Assembly (NCBI RefSeq): GCF_020099275.1
Contig: NZ_CP083646.1
Location: 868,001 to 932,000, forward strand
DNA from: Corynebacterium falsenii
Lineage (GTDB): Bacteria > Actinomycetota > Actinomycetes > Mycobacteriales > Mycobacteriaceae
DNA length: 64,000 nt
Direction of reading: 5' to 3'
Below, piece after piece: positions 15,200-24,828 of the stretch (its first letter is position 1; each line of letters starts with the position of its first letter). Made by a program: the position numbers and the translations under genes. The notes beneath the pieces are model-generated. The model had not been told where the DNA came from. It ran no database searches and worked only from the letters and a program-made list of their open reading frames with translations.

Positions 15200-16576
15200 C
15201 TACTCCAGCGCCGTGCCCCGCTTCTCTGGCAATGTCAACGCCGCCGCAGCCGCCACCGCAAAGGTCACCCCGAACACGGCAAACAGCATCCCCTGCCCAC
15301 CGAACGAGAGAATCGGCGGCACGATGAGCGGCGCCGCGATAGACGCAATGCGTCCGAACCCTGCCGCCGCGCCCGTGCCCGTGCCGCGCAGGTGCGTGGG
15401 GTACAGCTCCGGCCCGATCGCATACAGCGCACCCCACGCGCCCAGGTTGAAGAAGCTCAAAGCACAGCCCGCGGCGATGATCTGCCACTCCGCGCTACTC
15501 GCGCCGTACAGCCCCGCCGCCACCGCGGAGCCCACAAGGAACGTAGCCAGCGTGCTGCGCCGCCCCCACTTCTCGATGAGAAACGCCGAAACCGCATATC
15601 CCGGCAGCTGCGCCAGCGTGATGATCAGCGTGAACGTGAAGCTCTTGACCAGTGTGAACCCCTGCTCGTGCAGGATCGACGGGATCCAAATGAACGCCCC
15701 GTAGTAGCTCAGGTTGATGCAGAACCACACCACCCACAGCGCCGCCGTCCGCGTGCGCAGCGCCTCGCCCCAGATGCCCGCCGCTGTGTCTGCCTCAGCT
15801 TCCTTTTCCTTATTCTCGACGCCACCCCGCGCCCCCACAACCCCACGCCCGCCATCGGTATCGTCACAGAACAGCGGCTTGGACTGTTCAAACGAGCGGA
15901 CCACGGCCTCGGCCTCGTCCTCCCGACCCCGCGATTCCAAGAACCGCACGGATTCCGGCATTCCCAGCCGCACGACCAGCGCATACGCCGCTGGGATGCA
16001 GCCCAGAGCCAGCGCCCAGCGCCAGCCATTATCGGAACCCGCCACCACAAACGCGCCGATGCACGCCGCAGCGATCCAACCCACGGCCCAGAAAGCCTCC
16101 AGCAGCACCACCATGCGCCCGCGCACGGCCCGGGGCGAGAACTCCGAGACGAACGTGGAGGCCACCGGCAATTCCGCGCCCAAGCCCAAGCCCACGATGA
16201 AGCGGAACACCATGAGCACCGCCAGGCTCCCCGCCAGCGCGGACGCGCCCGTGGCCAGCCCATAGATGAGCAGCGTGGCGGCGAAGACCTGCCTGCGGCC
16301 GAACTTGTCCGCCAGCAACCCACCCAGCGTGGCGCCCAGCGCCATGCCGACGAAACCGATGGAGCCCAGCCAGGAGGTCTGCGTGTGGCTCAACCCCCAG
16401 TGGGCCGTGAGCGCGGCCATGATGAACGACACCAACCCCACGTCCATCGCATCTAGGGCCCAGCCGACACCGGAGCCGCCGAGAAGCTTGGCGTGCTTGG
16501 CCGTCACTGGGAGCGACTCCAGCCTGTCGTTCCTCGTCATGGCTGGTTGGAGTGGGCGCGTTTGGGCGTCAGACAT
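15200..16576 (-). CDS. MFS transporter, metabolite:H+ symporter type
   Basis: 458 aa from the ATG at 16576 (MSDAQTRPLQ). Longer upstream reading frame lacks MFS character. About twelve hydrophobic segments and the loop 2-3 motif GLLADKFGRRQVF mark the major facilitator superfamily. The first segment GWALDAMDVGLVSFIMAAL resembles sugar or organic-acid:proton symporters. A charged central loop with EKEAEADT separates the two halves. No ribosome site precedes the ATG, but TACTAT stands 8 nt upstream, suggesting leaderless expression. Substrate not predictable. Confidence 0.9.
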   Translation of the reverse strand: MSDAQTRPLQPAMTRNDRLESLPVTAKHAKLLGGSGVGWALDAMDVGLVSFIMAALTAHWGLSHTQTSWLGSIGFVGMALGATLGGLLADKFGRRQVFAATLLIYGLATGASALAGSLAVLMVFRFIVGLGLGAELPVASTFVSEFSPRAVRGRMVVLLEAFWAVGWIAAACIGAFVVAGSDNGWRWALALGCIPAAYALVVRLGMPESVRFLESRGREDEAEAVVRSFEQSKPLFCDDTDGGRGVVGARGGVENKEKEAEADTAAGIWGEALRTRTAALWVVWFCINLSYYGAFIWIPSILHEQGFTLVKSFTFTLIITLAQLPGYAVSAFLIEKWGRRSTLATFLVGSAVAAGLYGASSAEWQIIAAGCALSFFNLGAWGALYAIGPELYPTHLRGTGTGAAAGFGRIASIAAPLIVPPILSFGGQGMLFAVFGVTFAVAAAAALTLPEKRGTALE

Positions 16577-16679
16577 AGAAGGAAATAGTACCTGCTGGCC
16601 CCGGAAAGATAGGATGGCAACCATAGCAACCGGGATAAGTATCGATAAAGAACTACATGAGACATAAGAGGGTGTAACC

Positions 16680-17639
16680 GTGGCGGGAAATTCGCAACGA
16701 CAAGGGGCAACGAGGAAGACGTCGAAGAAGGGCGCAGCCAAGGGCTCCGGCGGGCAGCGCAGGCGCGGGCTGCGCGGCAAGGGCGCGACCCCCAAGGCCG
16801 AAGATCGCGTCTACCACGCCGCATATAAGCGGAAGAAGGCCGCGGAGCGCCGGGCCTCGGGCGCGCACGATCGCCGCTCCACCGACGTGGAGCTGGTCGT
16901 GGGCCGCAACCCCGTGATCGAATGCCTCCACGCCAACGTGCCCGCCACCGCGCTGTACGTGGCGGAGGGAACGAAGAACGACGACCGCCTCGCCGAAGCC
17001 GTGCACACCTGCGCGGATCGGGGCATTTCCGTGCTGGAGGTTTCCCGCGCCGAGCTGGAGCGCATGACCGGCAACGGGATGCACCAGGGCATCGGCCTGC
17101 AGATCCCGCCGTACCAGTACGCGGAGGTCGAAGACCTCATCGACAAGACCGCCGAGGCCGGCACGCCGGGGCTCATCGTGGCGCTGGACAACATCACCGA
17201 CCCGCGCAACCTGGGTGCGGTCATCCGCTCCGTGGCGGCGTTCGGCGGCCACGGCGTGATCATTCCGGAGCGTCGCAGCGCATCCGTCACCGCGGTGGCG
17301 TGGCGCACGTCCGCGGGTACGGCGGCGCGGTTGCCGGTGGCGAAGGCCACGAATATGGTGCGTGCTCTTAAGCAGTTCCAGCAGGCCGGGTACCAGGTTG
17401 TTGGTCTCGACGCCGGAGGCGACCACACCCTCGATACGTACGACGGCACCACCCCGACGGTCATCGTTGCAGGCTCCGAGGGCAAGGGACTGTCCCGGCT
17501 GGTGTCCGAGACGTGCGACACGATCCTGTCCATCCCGATGGCGGGGTGGGTCGAATCGCTCAACGCATCCGTGGCGGCGGGCGTGGTGCTCAGCGAATTC
17601 GCTCGGCAGCGCCGTGCTCAAGGCGTGCAGGGGGAGTAG
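16680..17639 (+). CDS. rlmB: 23S rRNA (guanosine-2'-O-)-methyltransferase RlmB
   Basis: 319 aa, GTG start with AGAGGGTG upstream. SpoU/TrmH-family SPOUT methyltransferase. The N-terminal ~60 residues are Lys/Arg-rich ([16 protein letters not shown]), as in actinobacterial orthologues. The substrate-binding domain carries [18 protein letters not shown]. The knotted SAM-binding domain has motifs [29 protein letters not shown] and [19 protein letters not shown]. It modifies the ribosomal peptidyl-transferase region (G2251 in E. coli). The rRNA position here is inferred from family. Confidence 0.92.
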   Translation: MAGNSQRQGATRKTSKKGAAKGSGGQRRRGLRGKGATPKAEDRVYHAAYKRKKAAERRASGAHDRRSTDVELVVGRNPVIECLHANVPATALYVAEGTKNDDRLAEAVHTCADRGISVLEVSRAELERMTGNGMHQGIGLQIPPYQYAEVEDLIDKTAEAGTPGLIVALDNITDPRNLGAVIRSVAAFGGHGVIIPERRSASVTAVAWRTSAGTAARLPVAKATNMVRALKQFQQAGYQVVGLDAGGDHTLDTYDGTTPTVIVAGSEGKGLSRLVSETCDTILSIPMAGWVESLNASVAAGVVLSEFARQRRAQGVQGE

Positions 17640-17680
17640 CTCGGCGCCGGGGCGTAGGAATCAGAGCCGGATGAAAGGCT

Positions 17681-19429
17681 CTACAGCACGAGATTGACCT
17701 TCTCCCACGCCTGGCGCAACGACGACTGGGGATCGTATTCGGTGCGCTCCCCACCGGGGATTTTCGAATCAAAGATCTGCGTGGCGTATCCGTGGCAGTA
17801 GGGATCGAATCCAGGGTCGCGGTGGTGAATAAACCGGCGCCACCGGTTGTGCATTGCCGCCGTGGTGATCCGGAAATCATCCCGGCCACCGAGCAGGAGA
17901 GCAACTCTGCCCTTATCCAGGTCATACCGCTGGAACAGAATCGGCAGGTCCAGAGCGTGCATCGATCCGATGCCGGAGACTCGGAGGAACGGCGTGGTGG
18001 TATCGAGGCGGTACACCCACGCATGACCGGATGGGTGGTTGCTGGCCATGCGCCATGCTGGGGCGGTAAAGATGGCATCGCCAAAGAAGCGGCCGACCAT
18101 GGACCGCGAACGACCATCCTTGTAGTGCTCGCGGAGGATCTGGAGTCCACGGGGGCCGAGGTCAGCGGTAGCGGCGGAGGCCTGCGCGGCGGCGTCGGTG
18201 GAGGAATCATCCGAGGCCTTGTCGGCCGCCGTGTCTGATGCCGCATCGGACGCAGCATCCGCCGCCGCAGCGAACAGCCCGGCAAACGTTTGCGAACGCC
18301 GCAACTGCATGGAGCTGGGCTTGGCCTCCAAACGCATCATGTCGTATTCATTGCGGTTGGACCCCACAAGAAGCGGGACATCGAGCATCGCACCGGGTTC
18401 CAGCGGGTGGCGGGGCAGCAGATCCCCGTCGACGAGCGGGGCGAACGGCCCAGCCGTCGATTCGGGATTATCCGCCTGATACCGCACGAGCTCGTCAGAC
18501 AGTTGCCCCAGCATCTTCGCGTCCGCCTGCAGCAGAGCTTCGGTCGCCTTCTTCAGCGCCGGGCCGTCCAGCTCCGGCGGGGCGGTGTTCACCGGCGCGC
18601 GCTTGGCCGGAGGTACATCCTTTTCATCCACCATGCGCTGATACCACCGGGCGGCAAAGTCCACCCACGGCCCCACGGTCGTGGGAGTGTGCACGATCGT
18701 CGCCGCCGGCGACTGCGCGATACCGGCGCTGATGATCCCCTCCAGCTGCGGTGTAGCGAGCAGCGCGGAAACCATCGAGCCTCCGGAAGATTCACCCATG
18801 ATCGTGATGCGCCCCGGATCACCGCCGAAGGCCGCGGCGTTGTCGTGCACCCAGCGAATAGCCGTCACCAGGTCGGAGTGCCCGGGGTTCGTGTCCATGT
18901 CGTCGCTGGTGTAGGTGCCATACCCCAGGGACATCTGCCCCAGGATTCCTACTCGATAGTTGACGCCAACATAGACGCAGTCGATACTCGTGGCGAAGTA
19001 CTCGCCGGACAGCATGGGCGACGCGGCCGAACCATGGACGTTCGACCCACCGTGGATATACACAACCACGGGGCGCTTGGCATCGGTGTCGATGACGGTG
19101 CTGTCCGCTGCGTCTGCTGCGTCATTCGCTGTGTCACGGGGAACCACCACGTTCAACCACAGGCAGTCTTCGTCGCCCTCCCACGTGCCCTCGGAGCGGC
19201 GCGATCCCGCATGGTACTGCGGGCAGGGGTGGCCGGAGGCGTCGGCGTGGAAGACCTCCTCCCAGGGCTCGATGGGCTGGGCGCGGCGAAAACGGAGCTC
19301 ACCCACGGGTGGCGCCGCATATGGGATGCCACGGAAGGCCGCGACTCCCGTTTCCGCATGGCCCTTCACAGGGCCCGTGGTGGTGTTGATGATCCACTGA
19401 TCGCGAATGCTCGCTCCGGTCTTAGCCAT
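17681..19429 (-). CDS. Type-B carboxylesterase
   Basis: 582 aa. Alpha/beta-hydrolase of the carboxylesterase/cholinesterase family. Nucleophile Ser lies in TIMGESSGGSMVSALL, the oxyanion region in VVYIHGGSNVHGS, an acid in LLVGSNRNEYDMM, and the His in GIGSMHALDLPILF. An Ala/Ser/Asp-rich stretch of about 40 residues (DAASDAASDTAADKAS) interrupts the C-terminal half and is unlikely to be part of the fold. No secretion signal. The minus-strand bases TACAAT stand 7 nt before the ATG, again suggesting a leaderless message. Substrate unknown. Confidence 0.9.
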   Translation of the reverse strand: MAKTGASIRDQWIINTTTGPVKGHAETGVAAFRGIPYAAPPVGELRFRRAQPIEPWEEVFHADASGHPCPQYHAGSRRSEGTWEGDEDCLWLNVVVPRDTANDAADAADSTVIDTDAKRPVVVYIHGGSNVHGSAASPMLSGEYFATSIDCVYVGVNYRVGILGQMSLGYGTYTSDDMDTNPGHSDLVTAIRWVHDNAAAFGGDPGRITIMGESSGGSMVSALLATPQLEGIISAGIAQSPAATIVHTPTTVGPWVDFAARWYQRMVDEKDVPPAKRAPVNTAPPELDGPALKKATEALLQADAKMLGQLSDELVRYQADNPESTAGPFAPLVDGDLLPRHPLEPGAMLDVPLLVGSNRNEYDMMRLEAKPSSMQLRRSQTFAGLFAAAADAASDAASDTAADKASDDSSTDAAAQASAATADLGPRGLQILREHYKDGRSRSMVGRFFGDAIFTAPAWRMASNHPSGHAWVYRLDTTTPFLRVSGIGSMHALDLPILFQRYDLDKGRVALLLGGRDDFRITTAAMHNRWRRFIHHRDPGFDPYCHGYATQIFDSKIPGGERTEYDPQSSLRQAWEKVNLVL

Positions 19430-19447
19430 GGAGCTAATTGTATAGAT

Positions 19448-20380
19448 TTAGATTGGCTGTTCTGGACGATCGGCAATTCTGCCGGTCACGGCCCAGCGTC
19501 CGCCCTCCATCACGATGGCCCCGGCGTTGGCGAATTCCCGCAGCCAGCCCTCCATCGGCCACGTTCCCCACTTCGCGTAAAAGCGGTTGGCGTTGTCCAC
19601 GATCTCCGCGAGGTGCTCCCACGGCGGGGAGCTCACCGGGTGCCACAGGTGGAAGGCGTGCGCACCACCGACCCACACCAGGGGATCCTCATGAGCGCGC
19701 AACTGCCACCCGAAATCGGTGTCCTCGCCGCCGTAGCCCACGAAGGATTCATCGAAACCACCCCAGCGAGCCCGGATGCTTCGCCACGTGGCGCTCGTGG
19801 TGGCAAAGGACAAAGACCAGAAAAGATTGGCATCGTCGCCGGTAGCCGTGCGGACATCACCGGTTGCAGGGAAGGGACGAGCCGGGTGGGGATCAATCCA
19901 CGAGGGGTCAATCGTAAGAGCCACCGCCGAGGAATCCGCGGCAGCACGGTCGAACAGCGTGCGCGTGCGCTCTGCTGGCAGATACGTCACCGGCCCAGCG
20001 ACCACCCAATCCGGATGCGCCCGCAACCGGTGGGCGTAGAGCTCAACGAGCTCAGCGGAGGGGAGGCAGTCAGCATCGAGGAAGATGATGACATCCCCGC
20101 CCGTGTCCGAGTGCTGTGCTGCCCGTTCTGCACCCCGTTCCGCGGCCCGTTCCGCAGCCCAGTCCCCAGCGAGGTTGCGTGCCGCTGCCAAATGCGGGCG
20201 ATCCTTTCCTGCGGCGGCGCCAACCCGCCCGATGGAATGCACGCCTGGAACAGACAAGTCCTCGTCCCCGAGCGTCACCACCGCGTGGAGCGCATCCGGG
20301 CACACGGCAGTGAGCGCCCGGTGCTGCAGGCGCACCCGCTCAGCTCGGGAGGCATCGGCCAGTGTGACCACCGTGATCAT
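19448..20380 (-). CDS. Family 2 glycosyltransferase
   Basis: 310 aa. GT-A fold transferase. It has the nucleotide-sugar/metal site VIIFLDADCLPSAEL and the C-terminal acceptor motif GGFDESFVGYGGEDTDFGWQLR, shared with the last gene of this cluster. An Ala/Glu/Arg repeat (AAERAAERGAERAAQ) sits before the DXD region. The start overlaps the preceding gene by 4 nt, so three transferases form one operon. Likely acts in cell-surface polysaccharide or glycolipid synthesis. Donor and acceptor unknown. Confidence 0.87.
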   Translation of the reverse strand: MITVVTLADASRAERVRLQHRALTAVCPDALHAVVTLGDEDLSVPGVHSIGRVGAAAGKDRPHLAAARNLAGDWAAERAAERGAERAAQHSDTGGDVIIFLDADCLPSAELVELYAHRLRAHPDWVVAGPVTYLPAERTRTLFDRAAADSSAVALTIDPSWIDPHPARPFPATGDVRTATGDDANLFWSLSFATTSATWRSIRARWGGFDESFVGYGGEDTDFGWQLRAHEDPLVWVGGAHAFHLWHPVSSPPWEHLAEIVDNANRFYAKWGTWPMEGWLREFANAGAIVMEGGRWAVTGRIADRPEQPI

Positions 20381-21501
20381 TGGCTGCCCCCGGAATCCGA
20401 AGCGCGGTGCTCACCGCAACGCGCGATCACCTCCGCCGCACGCGCCGCCGCCCCACGCACGTTCCACACATCGCCGATGCTGGCGGCACCTGAATCCCGG
20501 CGCCGGCTCGCGTCAGCCAGGAGATCCGCCCACGCGGCGGGCTCCGGAAGGCGCTCAACCACCACCGCGGCCCCGAGCTCACTCACAGCGCGGGCCGTGG
20601 CCGCCTGCTCACCGAACGGGCGCTCCTGCGGAACTAACACAGCCGGGGTGGTGGTCAGCCCAATGTCGGCGACGGAGTTCTGCCCCGCGGCACTCACCAC
20701 CACGTCGGCCGCCGCGATCACGGGGACCGGGTTGTCCACGGTATGCCTGCCACCCAGCACCTCGACGTGCCACCCGGGGCAGGCCCGCTCCACGTCCCGC
20801 CAATAATCCTCAGTCCACGACGTACCGCCCTTGCCCTGCAGCACCACCACGGTGCTGGCGCCGGGCTGCGCCGACTCCCGGACTCGAGGGGACGTGGGGT
20901 GGGGAAGCGTGGTAGCGTCGAACCGAGAAATGCCCCCGACCGGATGCAGCCGGTCGGCGTGAGCGCGCAAGTGATCCGGGGTCGGCACTGCCGCAGGCCA
21001 GGCGGCAATGAGGGCGCTGGCCTGGGCATACGCCAACTGGTGCGGCGCGTCCGAGCGCGTGCCCGGCATAGCGATGTGCACCACCGGCACCCCCAGCAAC
21101 CGCACGAGCACGGCGACCTCCACGGACACGTCGACGTAGAACACGTCCGGGCGGGTCTGCACGACCCACTCTGCGATCCGAGCCATGCGGTCGCTGAGCC
21201 CCGGCACCCCAAGCGGTGCCCAGTGCAAGGTGCCGTGGGCGGTGGCATCTAGGTAGGAAACGGCTGTGGTTCCTAGCTCTGCGGCGTCTAGCTCTACGGT
21301 GCCTGTCTCCTGTGCTTCCATGGTGTCCATTGGCAGCTCAACATCCGCCCCGGCGCGGCTGGAGAACACCGTCACGCTCGCGCCGTGGGTGGCCATCAGC
21401 TCCGCGGCGATGCTGCGGCAGCGGTGCAGGTGCCCCGAACCGTGGTGGTGGGCGTACATCCCCACCCGCAACCCCGTGGTCGCACCCCGCACGCCGATCA
21501 T
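20377..21501 (-). CDS. GT-B glycosyltransferase, MurG/GT28-like
   Basis: 374 aa from the ATG at 21501, chosen because it overlaps the preceding stop as ATGA. A longer frame up to 21582 exists. N-terminal GLRVGMYAHHHGSGHLHRC is the loop of GT28/MurG-like enzymes with the GSGHxxR pattern. The C-terminal donor-binding half shows VVLQGKGGTSW, AAADVVVSAAGQNSVADI and PAVLVPQERPFGEQ. It probably transfers a sugar from a nucleotide donor at the membrane face. Translationally coupled on both sides. Not MurG itself, because the division cluster is absent. Confidence 0.85.
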   Translation of the reverse strand: MIGVRGATTGLRVGMYAHHHGSGHLHRCRSIAAELMATHGASVTVFSSRAGADVELPMDTMEAQETGTVELDAAELGTTAVSYLDATAHGTLHWAPLGVPGLSDRMARIAEWVVQTRPDVFYVDVSVEVAVLVRLLGVPVVHIAMPGTRSDAPHQLAYAQASALIAAWPAAVPTPDHLRAHADRLHPVGGISRFDATTLPHPTSPRVRESAQPGASTVVVLQGKGGTSWTEDYWRDVERACPGWHVEVLGGRHTVDNPVPVIAAADVVVSAAGQNSVADIGLTTTPAVLVPQERPFGEQAATARAVSELGAAVVVERLPEPAAWADLLADASRRRDSGAASIGDVWNVRGAAARAAEVIARCGEHRASDSGGSQ

Positions 21502-23627
21502 CGGGCACCACCACTGACCTCGCGGTACAACTGCGTGTAGCGCTGCGCGAGGCGGTGATTGCTGTAGTTGTTTCGCGCCCAATCGGCCACGTCGCGCCGG
21601 TCCGTCGCCAGCGCATTGTGCGCCGCACGCACTAGGCCCTCCAGGCCGTCCTCCGGCTCGGCGAGGAGTTGCGGGTAATCGTGGAGCACTTCGCCGATGC
21701 CACCACGGCGAATCGCCGCCACCGGTGTTCCGGAGCCCATCGCCTCAATGACCACCAGGCCGAAAGGTTCCTCCCACTGCGGGGTGACGAAGCACAGTGA
21801 ACTGGTGCGCACCACCTCGTTGAGCTGGGGTTGCGTGCACTCCGAATGCAGCGTGACTCCATCGCCCAGGCGCGGCTGGATGGCCTGCTCGAAGTAGCGC
21901 GGATTGCTGATCCGCCCCACGAGCGTGATGTCGAGACCCATGCGGCGGGCCGCGTCAATGGCCATGTGCGGGCCCTTCTCCGGGGTGATGCGGCCGAACC
22001 ACACCGCCCGGGGTGCCCCTTCGCTGCCCTCCCCGAACTTCCACACGTTTTCGTCGAAGCTGTTGTGCACAATGTGCGCGGGGGAGGGCAGCCGCCAGGA
22101 ATCCGCCGTGGCCTGGCTGACGGCGGCGAAGCTCCCCGGGTTCGCGGACGCGTCGATTGCCGCCTGCACATCGTCCAGGGCGGGGGTGTGCAACGTGGTA
22201 ATCATCCGGGCCGCCAGTGCGCTGCCGAAGAGCTCGGGGTGCAGGCTGTTGTTGTGGATCACGTCGATGCGCCCGGAGGCCACATCCCGCTCCAAGTGGG
22301 TGCGCAACCGTTTGAACGCCGCATCCTCTTTGGCCCGCTCACCCGGCGGGTACGTGTGGTCCTCGCGGATGTGCGCGTGGCCCGTCCAGTCCACGCCGGG
22401 AAACTCCACGGTCTTGTTATTGCCCTCCGAGCCGGCCGCGGCGTACAAATCCACACGGTGCCCGCGCTGGCGCAGGGCCTGCACGGTCGTGGCGCAAAAG
22501 GCCTCCAGGCCACCCGCGTAGGGCTGCGCGATGGGGAAGCGCGCCGGGGCGATGAAAGCCACGTTGAACGTGGGCCGGGATAGCTGCTGATACGTGCTGC
22601 GGTGGAAGTCCTCCGTGGCATCGCGCTGCGCCGTGCGGTCGCCCTGATAGGCCAGCGGACCCAGCGCGGCCAGGGACACGGCGGCCCGGCCTGCCGCCGT
22701 GCCATCGGCGGTGGGGTAGGAGGCCACGGCGGCGGGATCATCGGCCTGATCGGCATAGCTGCCACACTCCGGCGCGGCCACGCGGGCGCCCAGGTCGCGG
22801 CACATTTCCAGCCAGCCGGAATGCGTGCCCACCTGATAAGGCAGAATCACCGCAGTGCACTGGGCAATCGTGGAGAACAGCTCGTCGTCAGCCATCGGAT
22901 CGTGCACCACCACTCGTGCCGCCGAGGGCAGCTGAGCGTTGAGGCGTCGAACAAAAGAAGAATCGGCCTGATCCCGGTGCACGAACACCGCACAGGTCAT
23001 ACCCGCGGCCGCACACTCCTCGGCAATGTCCTGGTAGAAGCGAGGATCGGCAACCACATTCGTGCGCATGGACTTGAGGAACACCGCGACATCCCAGCGG
23101 CGGTCCGGATCATTCGCCCGCGCCAGAGCCGGGTGCGCATCCGGCACCACCTGCGGGTGCGGCAGCACGGTAATGCGGTGGGCGGGCACCCCAAACTCGC
23201 CGGTCAGCCGCTGTTGGGCGTGATCGGTGAGGGTGATGATCCGCGCGGCGTCGGCCAGCAACAGGCGCAGCTGCTGATGGTAGGCACGCTGGTCGAGCAG
23301 GTGCGGGTTGTCGATATCGTGAACCGTGAGCACCAAAGGAGTGCGGCGGTCCCGCAGGGCCTCCAGAAACGCGGCGGTTTCGGTAACGCTTAGGTGTTCG
23401 TATCCGAAGTGGACGTGCACCACGGAGATGGAGTCTTTGACCTCGGAGGGGGTGTCGGGGGTCTCGGCGCGCCACCAGCTGGCGTCGAGGCCTGGGTGCG
23501 GCCACCAGCGGGCGGGGTTGGTGGGGTCGATGACGGGGTCGCGGAGCAGGCCGATGGAGGATTTAGGCTCCTGCGGGGCGACGGACTGGACATAAGGATG
23601 CCCCGCAGGGATGGACAGGACAGCCAA
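21498..23627 (-). CDS. Two-domain GT4 glycosyltransferase fusion
   Basis: 709 aa, TTG start with AAAGGA about 8 nt upstream. The N-terminal half has GT4-like features (HVHFGYEHLSVTETAAFL, LVLTVHDIDNPHLLDQ). The C-terminal half is a canonical GT4: AQPYAGGLEAFCATTVQALR, VWFGRITPEKGPHMAIDAAR, and the EX7E-like PQWEEPFGLVVIEAMGSGTP. Two complete GT-B units in one chain suggest two successive or alternating transfers. First gene of a three-gene operon, divergent from the WcbI-like gene. Product polysaccharide unknown. Confidence 0.85.
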   Translation of the reverse strand: MAVLSIPAGHPYVQSVAPQEPKSSIGLLRDPVIDPTNPARWWPHPGLDASWWRAETPDTPSEVKDSISVVHVHFGYEHLSVTETAAFLEALRDRRTPLVLTVHDIDNPHLLDQRAYHQQLRLLLADAARIITLTDHAQQRLTGEFGVPAHRITVLPHPQVVPDAHPALARANDPDRRWDVAVFLKSMRTNVVADPRFYQDIAEECAAAGMTCAVFVHRDQADSSFVRRLNAQLPSAARVVVHDPMADDELFSTIAQCTAVILPYQVGTHSGWLEMCRDLGARVAAPECGSYADQADDPAAVASYPTADGTAAGRAAVSLAALGPLAYQGDRTAQRDATEDFHRSTYQQLSRPTFNVAFIAPARFPIAQPYAGGLEAFCATTVQALRQRGHRVDLYAAAGSEGNNKTVEFPGVDWTGHAHIREDHTYPPGERAKEDAAFKRLRTHLERDVASGRIDVIHNNSLHPELFGSALAARMITTLHTPALDDVQAAIDASANPGSFAAVSQATADSWRLPSPAHIVHNSFDENVWKFGEGSEGAPRAVWFGRITPEKGPHMAIDAARRMGLDITLVGRISNPRYFEQAIQPRLGDGVTLHSECTQPQLNEVVRTSSLCFVTPQWEEPFGLVVIEAMGSGTPVAAIRRGGIGEVLHDYPQLLAEPEDGLEGLVRAAHNALATDRRDVADWARNNYSNHRLAQRYTQLYREVSGGAR

Positions 23628-23685
23628 CCTAATTCCTTTCCGGAAATTCTTAATTTAACGTTCTTACTGTAGCGCAGTTTTCGTA

Positions 23686-23737
23686 GGAATGTACGATGAC
23701 AAATATCCCGCGGAATGTACGATGACAAATATCCCGC
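23686..23737 (+). repeat. 26-bp exact tandem duplication over the start of the WcbI-like gene
   Basis: Positions 23686-23711 and 23712-23737 are identical. The unit contains GGAATGTACGATGAC, so ATGs and a GGA ribosome-site core are both doubled. Since 26 is not a multiple of 3, the copies fall in different frames. This makes start choice ambiguous and looks like a recent slippage or duplication event. Confidence 0.9.
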
Positions 23738-24828
23738 TCGCGCAGGGGATCACGCCCGCAGGGCGCGAGCCGCACATCACCAACAGACCAGGAATCATCG
23801 CGCCCATGCAGCAGCGACCAGCCAGCCCCACACCACCGCGCCTCGACAGCGCCGACGTGACCCCCAGGCATCACCACTACGGCGAGTTCTACGGCCTCGC
23901 GCCGCGGTGGCGGGAGCGAACCCCCGGCGCGATCCGCATCTGCGTGATCGGCAACTGCCAGGCCGAATCGCAGCGCATCCTCCTCGATTCCACTGGCCTG
24001 TTCGATAGTTTCCGCATCCCGCCGGTTCACGAGTGGGATGAGCTGGACGTTCACTTCGCCCGCACTGCCATGGCCGACTGCGACGTGCTAGTCACCCAAG
24101 CCATCCGCGACGACTACCGCGGCCTGCCCTGCGGCGACAAGCAATTGGCCCGGTTTCTGCCTGCCCACGGCACGGTCGTGCGCTACCCCGCGCTGCGCTA
24201 TAGCGGCATGAATCCCGCCATCACGATCATCCGCGTGCCGCAGGATACGTCCCTGGATCCGCCGGTGGTTCCGTACCACGACCTGCATAATCTCGCCGCG
24301 TTCGCTGGTGTTGCTCGGACGGGTTCCCCCAATTTCGACGCCACCATGCAGCTCTTCCTCCACGAACTACGGGTGCGGGAGGTCGCGCATGGCTGCGTGG
24401 AGATCAGCGATGTTGTGGCGGAGGCTCCGCGGTGGCACACGGTCAACCATCCGGATAATGCCACGCTCATGGAGCTGGCCCGCCGGGTGGCACGAAGGAT
24501 TCTGGAGGTTAGTGCTGGCAGCGGTGCCAGCGGCGGCAGTGGCACGAGCGGACGCAGTGGCACCAGTGGCGCTGAAGCAGCGCTGCCGCAGGTCCACGAC
24601 CCCGGCCGTGAACTGTTGGGCGGCATCGACGCGCCGGAGGATCCCCAGGCCACGGCCCACTGGGGCGTGGACAATCCCCGCACGGCCTGGGTGGACCATG
24701 GCGCGGACATCCCCGTCGACCAGGTGTGGGAAGCCCAACGGGAGTTCTACCGGCAGTACCCGGATGCCGTGACCGAGGGGCTGCGCAGGCACGCGCCGAT
24801 GCTGCGGGCGCTGGGGTACGACGCATGA
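23722..24828 (+). CDS. WcbI-like polysaccharide biosynthesis protein
   Basis: 368 aa from ATG 23722 (MTNIPLAQG). An alternative in-frame ATG at 23689 exists because of the tandem duplication. The signature is RICVIGNCQAESQRILL near residue 70, typical of the WcbI family (capsule biosynthesis, CoA-binding fold), followed by DVLVTQAIRDDYRGLPCG and ALRYSGMNPA. A Gly/Ser/Thr-rich linker (about 24521-24570) separates a C-terminal segment. The stop overlaps the next transferase gene as ATGA, so both act in one pathway. Exact reaction unknown. Confidence 0.82.
   Translation: MTNIPLAQGITPAGREPHITNRPGIIAPMQQRPASPTPPRLDSADVTPRHHHYGEFYGLAPRWRERTPGAIRICVIGNCQAESQRILLDSTGLFDSFRIPPVHEWDELDVHFARTAMADCDVLVTQAIRDDYRGLPCGDKQLARFLPAHGTVVRYPALRYSGMNPAITIIRVPQDTSLDPPVVPYHDLHNLAAFAGVARTGSPNFDATMQLFLHELRVREVAHGCVEISDVVAEAPRWHTVNHPDNATLMELARRVARRILEVSAGSGASGGSGTSGRSGTSGAEAALPQVHDPGRELLGGIDAPEDPQATAHWGVDNPRTAWVDHGADIPVDQVWEAQREFYRQYPDAVTEGLRRHAPMLRALGYDA

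Noticed and set aside
18290..20806. 838-aa open frame opposite the esterase and glycosyltransferases
   Set aside because: Antisense frame over two genes with clear catalytic motifs. Arg/His/Pro-rich composition is typical of high-GC shadows.
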